Shown: positions 7,164 through 12,298 of the stretch, piece by piece
How the letters are laid out: each line of letters begins with the position of its first letter
Position numbering within the stretch: position 1 is the stretch's first letter
Assembly: GCA_903827075.1 (NCBI GenBank)
Contig: CAIKGX010000043.1
Span: 1 to 12,298, forward strand
DNA length: 12,298 bases
Direction: 5' to 3'
DNA from: an uncultured beta proteobacterium
GTDB taxonomy: Bacteria > Pseudomonadota > Gammaproteobacteria > Burkholderiales > Burkholderiaceae
The notes under the pieces: generated by a model
Databases searched by the model: none
What the model saw: only the letters and a program-made list of their open reading frames with translations
Told to the model about the DNA's origin: nothing
Program-made: the position numbers and the translations under genes

Positions 7164-7946
7164 CTAAGCCAGCAGAGTGGCTGATTCTTTTTCAGCAAAG
7201 CAGGCCTTCCAAGTGGCAAAGAAAGAGCAGTGCATCACGGTGAGACCAGCCATCGAGAGGGGAGCAATGACATAAGAGGCTGCCTGCCCAAAGTCCAGCG
7301 CATCAAATAGCATGCCTACCATCAATGGAATAGCAATTAATACCGCTCCCCAAATTGCGAGATACAAAAAGAAGGCGCCTCGATTGGTCCAGCAGGCAAC
7401 GCAGCTAGAGAAAAGCGCTTGCGCAACAGACATATCTGCCCATGCAATTAAGACGGGTGAAAACCACATCAACATGGCCACTGGCACATAAAGTAAGCCA
7501 CCAAAAAATAAGATCAAATAAATCTGACGAATGGCTTCAGGACTTATGGGCTTATCAGACGTCATGAGCGGGATGAGCAATTCAAAATCAACCAACATGC
7601 TCAAGATAAAACTCAGGGCAAGGATGAGGGCCATATAGATCAGGCCGAGTTGCAAAATACGCTTACGTATCAATGGTGAAGTCTTTAAAGCCACCAAGTA
7701 AACCGATGGACGGATACGTTCTTTTTGGATGGCCTGCCGACAGGCTGTCATAAAGCCTACCGATAAAGTGGGAGTGAGTAGCAATACAGAAAATACACCA
7801 ATGACTGGTACCAGTACCGCTAACTGCGCCGCAAAGACATACATGAATACCAGCATTAAAAAGCCTAGAGGATTTTGTTTGAATAACCAAATACCTTGGC
7901 GAATCCAGGTATAGCCTTCTGAAGGGGTGACAGCATTGAGTTTCAT
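7164..7946 (-). CDS. BPSS1780-family integral membrane protein
   Basis: A 260-residue hydrophobic protein with about six predicted membrane segments. A pair near residues 28-70 contains LVPVIGVFSVLLLTPTLSVGF. Others lie around 98-117, 142-172, 194-215 and 226-245. The N-terminus (AVTPSEGYTWIRQGIWLFKQNPLGF) and the following PVIG...TP.LSVGFM pattern resemble the Burkholderiales family named after B. pseudomallei BPSS1780, whose function is unknown to me. No catalytic motif is visible. Its ATG overlaps the thrB stop as ATGA (7943-7946) with only a weak purine stretch upstream, so it is probably translationally coupled to thrB. It is the last gene of the cluster, and I see no clear terminator after it. 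The membrane-protein call is firm; the family call rests on recall. Confidence 0.8.
   Translation of the reverse strand: MKLNAVTPSEGYTWIRQGIWLFKQNPLGFLMLVFMYVFAAQLAVLVPVIGVFSVLLLTPTLSVGFMTACRQAIQKERIRPSVYLVALKTSPLIRKRILQLGLIYMALILALSFILSMLVDFELLIPLMTSDKPISPEAIRQIYLILFFGGLLYVPVAMLMWFSPVLIAWADMSVAQALFSSCVACWTNRGAFFLYLAIWGAVLIAIPLMVGMLFDALDFGQAASYVIAPLSMAGLTVMHCSFFATWKACFAEKESATLLA
7167..7192 (+). terminator. Possible uvrD terminator inside the convergent gene
   Basis: AGCCA (7167-7171) and TGGCT (7178-7182) form a 5-bp stem with a 6-base loop. GATTCTTTTT follows on the + strand. It begins 17 bases after the uvrD stop and lies in the last codons of the - strand membrane-protein gene. The stem is short and an alternative pairing, GCTGA with TCAGC (7180-7196), competes, so this is a moderate call. 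Confidence 0.4.
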
Positions 7947-8920
7947 ATTGCTCTGCGACTTAAAAGAATGTGTTCGAAATGGGTGGGATCATGAGGTGTC
8001 AGCATTTGTGCGTCTCGCGGTAAATAGAAATCCCATAAACGAGAAATCCAAAAACGCAGTGCTGCAGCGCGCACCATCAGGGGCCAACTCAGTTGCTCGT
8101 TCTCCGTGAGGGGGCGGACGGATTGATAGGCCTCCATCAATGCTTGTAAACGAGTGGGATCCAAATCTTTTTTGTTATCGGCTAAGCACCAGTCATTTGC
8201 TGTAACGGCCAAATCAAATAACCATTTATCAGTACCGGCAAAATAAAAATCAAAGAAGCCGCCGAGTTGATCTTGTGATGTGTCGTTTGCATCTTGAGGA
8301 TCAAAGAGCACATTATCTCTAAAGAGATCGCAATGACTTGCACCTTGCGGCAGTAAGGCATATTCATTGGATGCAAAGAATCGTTCTTGAGTTGCCAGTT
8401 CGCTAGTGAGCAATTCTTTTTGAGCATTGCTCAAGTGCGCAAGAACTTGAGGTACCGTGGTTTGCCACCAAGGTAGACTTCTCAGGTTAGCTTGAGTTTT
8501 AGAAAAATCACTACCAGCTAAATGCATCTTTGCCAGCATTGCGCCAACCAATGCGCAATGGTTGGTTTCGGGTGCAAGTCGGGATAAGCCGGGCAACTTA
8601 CTCACAATAGTGGCTGGTTTACCTTTAAGAGAAAACAAAATTTGCCCATTTGTATTCTCAATCGGCTTAGGAACGGGAATCCCTTTATTGGCTAAATGGC
8701 GCATGAGCTCCAAATAGTAGGGAAGTTGCTCTGCCGATAATCGTTCAAAGATAGTAAGAACAAATTCCCTCTTCTTACCGTCCTGGGTGGTATCTAGAAA
8801 AAAATTGGAATTCTCAATGCCACCATGGATACCCCGAATGGCAGTTGCCTGGCCAATATTGAAATCCTCCGCAATCTGGTCGGAGATCTCATCAAGCTCG
8901 ATTGGGGTAAATACAGCCAT
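7943..8920 (-). CDS. thrB: Homoserine kinase (aminoglycoside-phosphotransferase fold, ThrB type found in Pseudomonas/Burkholderia)
   Basis: A 325-residue cytoplasmic kinase that phosphorylates L-homoserine with ATP to O-phosphohomoserine, the penultimate step of threonine synthesis. It belongs to the APH/choline-kinase fold, not the GHMP fold of E. coli ThrB. The N-terminus has the ThrB-specific GGIENSNFF glycine/Asn segment (33-41). The catalytic loop is HCDLFRDNVLF, with H196, D198 and N203 of the HxDxxxxN motif. The metal-binding segment is GFFDFYFAG with D224, followed by FDLAVTANDWC. Length and motifs match the Pseudomonas/Burkholderia enzymes. The catalytic loop reads HCD where I expect HAD; this is conservative. 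The start lies 3 bases after the upstream gene's stop and has no obvious Shine-Dalgarno, which suggests reinitiation. Related APH-fold kinases exist, but these signatures make ThrB the best call. Confidence 0.9.
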   Translation of the reverse strand: MAVFTPIELDEISDQIAEDFNIGQATAIRGIHGGIENSNFFLDTTQDGKKREFVLTIFERLSAEQLPYYLELMRHLANKGIPVPKPIENTNGQILFSLKGKPATIVSKLPGLSRLAPETNHCALVGAMLAKMHLAGSDFSKTQANLRSLPWWQTTVPQVLAHLSNAQKELLTSELATQERFFASNEYALLPQGASHCDLFRDNVLFDPQDANDTSQDQLGGFFDFYFAGTDKWLFDLAVTANDWCLADNKKDLDPTRLQALMEAYQSVRPLTENEQLSWPLMVRAAALRFWISRLWDFYLPRDAQMLTPHDPTHFEHILLSRRAI

Positions 8921-8923
8921 AAA

Positions 8924-9331
8924 TTAAAAAGGAATACTGATGCTAGGAACGCTAATAAGATCAGTTTCTTTGGGTGGCCCAGGCATCACCGAGGTAGGCG
9001 GGGCCATCTCATAAGAGGTATAGCGCGTCTTCACATCAACTTGGGTGGGGGCGTTGGCATCTTTATATTCCGTAATTTGAGTGCCGGTAGCCTCTTTATG
9101 CTGAAAGCTGGGTTTGCGGCCTTCAGGTGCATTTGTGACATCAGAGGCGCTCACTGCTGGAGCTAGCGGCTGATTATTAATTCGCTGAAGTTCAGATGCG
9201 CTGAGAGCCGGACCGCTTCCCTGAGCGTGAGCGGAGCCAATGGAAAATGCACCAAATCCTGATAAAAAGCCTATCAGAACAAGGGTGTGGCTCACGGAAG
9301 AGCCAAATAAGTTAGTTAGAGAGTGCATCAT
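8924..9331 (-). CDS. Small exported protein, DUF2782-like, upstream of thrB
   Basis: A 135-residue protein with an N-terminal hydrophobic stretch (about 16-31) and a signal-peptidase-type AHA site, with predicted cleavage after A36, so it is probably periplasmic. The mature part is ~99 residues and rich in Pro, Ser and Thr. A central segment, TQITEYKDANAPTQVDVKTR, recalls the E-Y-[RK]-x-N-G-x-x-x-x-I-x-V core of DUF2782 proteins, which sit between polA and thrB in Pseudomonas. I infer that membership from motif likeness and gene position, not from a search. The usual PYY-type C-terminal part is not evident; the protein ends in a Pro-rich tail, SVPSISIPF. The region before the hydrophobic core lacks Lys and Arg, which is unusual for a signal peptide. 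Two adjacent ATGs (9331, 9328) follow a Shine-Dalgarno. It is the first gene of the thrB cluster. Function unknown. Confidence 0.75.
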   Translation of the reverse strand: MMHSLTNLFGSSVSHTLVLIGFLSGFGAFSIGSAHAQGSGPALSASELQRINNQPLAPAVSASDVTNAPEGRKPSFQHKEATGTQITEYKDANAPTQVDVKTRYTSYEMAPPTSVMPGPPKETDLISVPSISIPF

Positions 9332-9335
9332 TTTT

Positions 9336-9341
9336 CACCTT
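9336..9341 (-). promoter_or_regulatory. Ribosome binding site of the DUF2782-like gene
   Basis: The - strand reads AAGGTG, then AAAA, then ATGATG. The site is 4 bases from the first ATG (9331) and 7 from the second (9328). Both starts are possible, giving 135 or 134 residues with the same signal peptide. This is one of the clearer Shine-Dalgarno sequences in the window; later genes in the cluster lack one. Confidence 0.6.
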
Positions 9342-9397
9342 TTTAGGCCTACTCATGACCAGTATCCAAACCAGTTCAGCAGGCAGTTAGCAACTAG

Positions 9398-9403
9398 ATT
9401 GTA
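9398..9403 (-). promoter_or_regulatory. Candidate -10 element for the DUF2782-thrB-BPSS1780 cluster
   Basis: The - strand reads TACAAT, five of six matches to TATAAT. The predicted start is near 9391, giving a ~60-base leader before the ATG at 9331. No convincing -35 is seen at 16-18 bases, which would fall inside the polA coding region. This is the best -10 candidate in the 82-base gap on this strand. Confidence 0.35.
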
Positions 9404-9407
9404 CGAT
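9402..9407 (+). promoter_or_regulatory. Candidate -10 element for polA
   Basis: The + strand reads TACGAT, five of six matches to TATAAT. The last T is exactly 7 bases before the A of the polA ATG (9414), so a transcript from it would be leaderless. No -35 is recognisable. It shares two bases (9402-9403) with the opposite-strand element. Weak on its own; the lack of any Shine-Dalgarno before polA gives it some support. Confidence 0.3.
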
Positions 9408-9413
9408 TGCGGT

Positions 9414-12257
9414 ATGACTAAACATAGACTCTTGTTGGTAGACGGTTCTAGCTACCTGTATCGCGCCTTTCATGCCATGCCAGACCTCAGAAATGGGGCG
9501 GGCGATCCCACGGGTGCAATCTATGGAATGGTCAATATGATGCGTCGGGCCCGGTCGGAGCTTAAAGCTGACCATATTGCCTGTGTTTTTGATGCCAAAG
9601 GGAAAACTTTTCGGGATGAAATGTACTCGGAATACAAGGCCCATCGCTCCCCTATGCCTGAAGACTTGGTTAAGCAGATTGAACCCATTCATGCTTTAGT
9701 AAAGGCCTTAGGTTGGCCTGTATTAATGGTCTCTGGAGTAGAGGCCGATGACGTTATCGGAACTTTGGCATGCCAAGCCACCCAAGCGGGTTGGGAAACC
9801 ATTATTTCTACTGGCGATAAGGATTTAGCACAACTGGTGAATCCTGCAGTGACTTTAATCAATACGATGACCAATGAGAAGTTGGATATCGAAGGTGTGA
9901 TCGAAAAGTTTGGTGTACCGCCAGAACGTATCGTAGATTATTTGTCCATTATTGGCGATACAGTCGATAACGTACCGGGAGTACCCAAGGCGGGACCCAA
10001 GACAGCCAACAAATGGTTGGCAGAATTTGGCGATCTGGATAACTTGATGGCAAATGCAGATCAGATCAAAGGCGTTGTCGGAGAAAATTTACGCAATAGT
10101 TTGGAATGGCTGCCACAAGCACGCCAACTCATCACCGTAAAAACCGATTGCGATTTATCTCCCCATCTTCCCGGTCTAGATGATCTTCATGCCAAACCAG
10201 AAGATGCACCGCTCTTAAGAGAGTTATTTGAGCGTTATGCATTTAAAACATGGTTGCGGGATGTTGAAAAACGCATAGGTGATCCTGTCGTACAAACGCT
10301 AGAAGAAGGGCAAATTGGCGGTGGCTTTGATTTGGCTGGAACTCCCTTACCAGTGTCCTTGATGGAGGGCAGTGATGTAGAAAAGGCGCCACGCATCATT
10401 GCCACAGCACCGACCAAGGAATTATCTTCAGCAACAACCCAACTGCATGATGCGATCACTCGTCACTATGAATGTGTAGTGGATGAGGTTGCTTTTGAAA
10501 AGTGGTTGAAGAAAATCGATGGCGCAGCATTGACTGCCGTGGATACTGAAACCACCGGCCTAGATGCCTTAGCGGCTGAGTTGGTGGGGATTTCAATATC
10601 GGTGACTCCTGGAGAGGCGTGCTACATACCAGTGGCGCATCGCAATGGAGAAACTCAGTTAAGTCGTGACTGGGTATTAGCGCGAATGAAGCCTTGGCTT
10701 GAGAGTGCATCACATTTGAAAGTGGGTCAAAATTTAAAGTATGACGCCCATATCTTTGCAAATTACGGCATTACTTTAGGAGGCATTGAGTTCGATACCC
10801 TACTGGAGTCCTATGTTCTAGAGTCCCACCTGCCACACAATATGGATAGCCTGGCTGCACGACATCTGGGTATGAAAACCATTCGCTATGAAGAGGTGTG
10901 CGGCAAAGGGGTTCATCAGATTGGTTTTGATCAGGTTGACCTCAAGATCGCTACGGATTACGCGGCAGAAGATGCAGATATCACTTTACGTTTGCACCTA
11001 GAGCTATGGCCGCAAATTGAGGTAAACCCAGGTTTGCTCTATGTCTATAAAAATATTGAAATGCCAGCAATGCGTGTCTTGGGAATTATGGAGCGCAATG
11101 GCATTCGAATTGATTCTGCTTTATTAGCCCAGCAGGGACAAAAAGTCGGTAAGAGATTGCTGGAGTTGGAAGGCGAGATTCATCAATTGGCGGGGCAGCC
11201 TTTTAATATCCAATCGCCCAAGCAGATTGCAGAAATTCTGTTTGGACAGCTAGAGTTACCCGTGATTAAGAAAACCCCATCGGGCGCACCATCTACAGAT
11301 GAAGAGGTTTTGCAGAAGTTGGCTGAGGATTATCCTTTGCCAGCGCGCATTCTGGACTATCGTAGCTTGGCTAAACTGATGTCGACATACATTGAGAAGC
11401 TGCCAAGAATGGCCGATCCTAAAACTGGGCGGGTGCATACGAACTTTTCGCAAGCAACTGCAGTGACAGGTCGTTTGGCATCAAGCGATCCTAACTTGCA
11501 AAATATTCCGGTACGCACAGAAGAGGGGCGACGTATTCGTGAAGCTTTTATACCGGCTGATGGATGCAAATTATTGTCAGCAGATTATTCTCAGATTGAA
11601 TTGCGCATCATGGCGCACATTGCTGAAGATGAAAACTTACTTGCGGCATTTGCTGCTGGCAAAGACGTTCACCAAGCAACGGCATCTGAGATTTTCGGCG
11701 TACCTTTAGAAGAGGTTAATTCTGAGCAGAGGCGTTATGCCAAGGTCATTAACTTTGGTTTGATTTATGGCATGAGCGCATTTGGTTTGGCTGGTAATTT
11801 GGGTATCGAGCGATCCGCGGCGCAAAACTATATTGCCAAGTACTTTGACCGCTATCCAGGAGTCGCCCAATATATGGAGCGCACTCGTCTAGAAGCCAGG
11901 GAGAATGGCTATGTAGAAACGGTTTTTGGTAGGCGCCTATGGCTGCCTGAGATTAAGGGGTCTAATGGACCTCGCCGGCAAGGTGCTGAACGTGCTGCGA
12001 TTAATGCGCCGATGCAGGGAACAGCCGCCGATCTCATCAAATTAGCCATGATTGCAGTAGAGGATTGGCTAGAGAAAGAGCAGTTAAAGACGCGCATGCT
12101 CCTCCAGGTACATGATGAGCTGGTTTTTGATGTTCCTTTAGATGAAATTGCGCTTTTGCAGGAAAAACTACCGGATTTGATGTGCCAAGTCGCCAAATTA
12201 AAGGTGCCTTTGGCAGTCAGTATTGGGATTGGCGATAATTGGGAAGAAGCCCATTGA
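9414..12257 (+). CDS. polA: DNA polymerase I
   Basis: A 947-residue polymerase (E. coli 928) for Okazaki-fragment maturation and gap filling in excision repair. Domain 1, the 5'-3' flap nuclease (1 to ~290), shows LLLVDGSSYLYRAFHAMP, VFDAKGKTFRDEMYSEYKAHR up to the Arg, GVEADDVIGTL, STGDKDLAQLV and GDTVDNVPGVPKAGPKTA. After a ~70-residue variable linker, the 3'-5' exonuclease domain keeps its metal ligands: D377 and E379 in VDTETTGLD, GQNLKYDAHIF, and YAAEDADITLRLH. Proofreading is therefore probably active, unlike in Bacillus-type enzymes. The polymerase has motif A (D724 in SADYSQIELRIM), motif B (RRYAKVINFGLIYG) and motif C (VHDELVFD, H900, D901). ATG 9414 is chosen because the family begins right there; the frame stays open for 58 codons upstream, but those run antisense through the neighbouring gene. 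No Shine-Dalgarno is seen. Confidence 0.97.
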   Translation: MTKHRLLLVDGSSYLYRAFHAMPDLRNGAGDPTGAIYGMVNMMRRARSELKADHIACVFDAKGKTFRDEMYSEYKAHRSPMPEDLVKQIEPIHALVKALGWPVLMVSGVEADDVIGTLACQATQAGWETIISTGDKDLAQLVNPAVTLINTMTNEKLDIEGVIEKFGVPPERIVDYLSIIGDTVDNVPGVPKAGPKTANKWLAEFGDLDNLMANADQIKGVVGENLRNSLEWLPQARQLITVKTDCDLSPHLPGLDDLHAKPEDAPLLRELFERYAFKTWLRDVEKRIGDPVVQTLEEGQIGGGFDLAGTPLPVSLMEGSDVEKAPRIIATAPTKELSSATTQLHDAITRHYECVVDEVAFEKWLKKIDGAALTAVDTETTGLDALAAELVGISISVTPGEACYIPVAHRNGETQLSRDWVLARMKPWLESASHLKVGQNLKYDAHIFANYGITLGGIEFDTLLESYVLESHLPHNMDSLAARHLGMKTIRYEEVCGKGVHQIGFDQVDLKIATDYAAEDADITLRLHLELWPQIEVNPGLLYVYKNIEMPAMRVLGIMERNGIRIDSALLAQQGQKVGKRLLELEGEIHQLAGQPFNIQSPKQIAEILFGQLELPVIKKTPSGAPSTDEEVLQKLAEDYPLPARILDYRSLAKLMSTYIEKLPRMADPKTGRVHTNFSQATAVTGRLASSDPNLQNIPVRTEEGRRIREAFIPADGCKLLSADYSQIELRIMAHIAEDENLLAAFAAGKDVHQATASEIFGVPLEEVNSEQRRYAKVINFGLIYGMSAFGLAGNLGIERSAAQNYIAKYFDRYPGVAQYMERTRLEARENGYVETVFGRRLWLPEIKGSNGPRRQGAERAAINAPMQGTAADLIKLAMIAVEDWLEKEQLKTRMLLQVHDELVFDVPLDEIALLQEKLPDLMCQVAKLKVPLAVSIGIGDNWEEAH

Positions 12258-12258
12258 T

Positions 12259-12280
12259 ACACGCAAAGACGTGTGGGTTT
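12259..12280 (+). terminator. Weak hairpin after polA, possible terminator
   Basis: ACACG (12259-12263) and CGTGT (12270-12274) form a 5-bp stem with a 6-base loop, starting one base after the polA stop. It is followed by GGGTTTAAAT. The T run is only three bases and is separated from the stem by GGG, so it may be an attenuated terminator or chance. The remaining bases to the window end show nothing I can assign. Confidence 0.25.
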
Positions 12281-12298
12281 AAATAGACATCATGGAGA

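Noticed and set aside
9240..9413. A 58-codon N-terminal extension of the polA frame, with a start at 9240
   Set aside because: It runs antisense through the DUF2782-like gene, resembles no polymerase domain, and the conserved N-terminus (TKHRLLLVDGSSYLYRAF) begins exactly at ATG 9414.
10456..10761. 101-codon - strand ORF inside polA (and similar antisense ORFs in valS, uvrD and polA)
   Set aside because: They lie opposite strongly conserved catalytic domains, have no start signals or recognisable motifs, and are expected by chance.
12292..12298. ATG at 12292 as the start of another gene
   Set aside because: Only seven bases remain in the window, so no frame or product can be judged.
1..12298. 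Search by eye for CRISPR arrays, IS ends, tRNA genes, long repeats or phage/defence genes
   Set aside because: Nearly every base belongs to a recognisable housekeeping gene and no repeated units or foreign-looking composition stood out. A cargo or defence system is not supported here.

Overview
This is an ordinary chromosomal housekeeping segment from a Gram-negative bacterium, most likely a betaproteobacterium of the order Burkholderiales. The base composition looks moderate (near or a little below 50% GC by eye, unlike GC-rich Burkholderia or Cupriavidus). Together with the protein sequences and the presence of a BPSS1780-type membrane protein next to a homoserine kinase, this suggests a small-genome lineage such as Polynucleobacter. 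The assignment is inferred from remembered family sequences; no search was run.

Layout. (1) Positions 1-865, + strand: the 3' end of alaS (alanyl-tRNA synthetase), overlapping by 4 bases a tusA-like sulfur-carrier gene and followed by a hairpin terminator. (2) Positions 921-4746, - strand: valS (valyl-tRNA synthetase) and then galU (UTP-glucose-1-phosphate uridylyltransferase), probably co-transcribed. (3) Positions 4771-7149, + strand: uvrD (DNA helicase II), divergent from valS across only 24 bases that contain a perfectly symmetric -10 element. (4) Positions 7164-9331, - strand: a tight three-gene cluster of a small exported DUF2782-like protein, thrB (homoserine kinase) and a BPSS1780-family membrane protein. 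Its first two genes are 3 bases apart and the last two overlap by 4. (5) Positions 9414-12257, + strand: polA (DNA polymerase I) with all three enzymatic domains intact, divergent from the thrB cluster across 82 bases.

How the genes relate. Two are aminoacyl-tRNA synthetases. TusA is a sulfur-relay carrier that in other bacteria serves tRNA thiolation and cofactor synthesis. GalU makes UDP-glucose for the envelope, and ThrB makes O-phosphohomoserine for threonine. UvrD and PolA act one after the other in nucleotide excision repair, but here they are separate transcription units. The coding is dense: no gene-free stretch exceeds 82 bases, and I see no mobile element, tRNA, rRNA, CRISPR array, phage gene or defence gene.

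I found no convincing undescribed system. The most interesting signals are regulatory. The valS/uvrD gap carries a palindromic -10 that would place transcription starts at, or within a few bases of, both start codons, so both mRNAs could be leaderless. The polA/thrB-cluster gap has a weaker version of the same arrangement.
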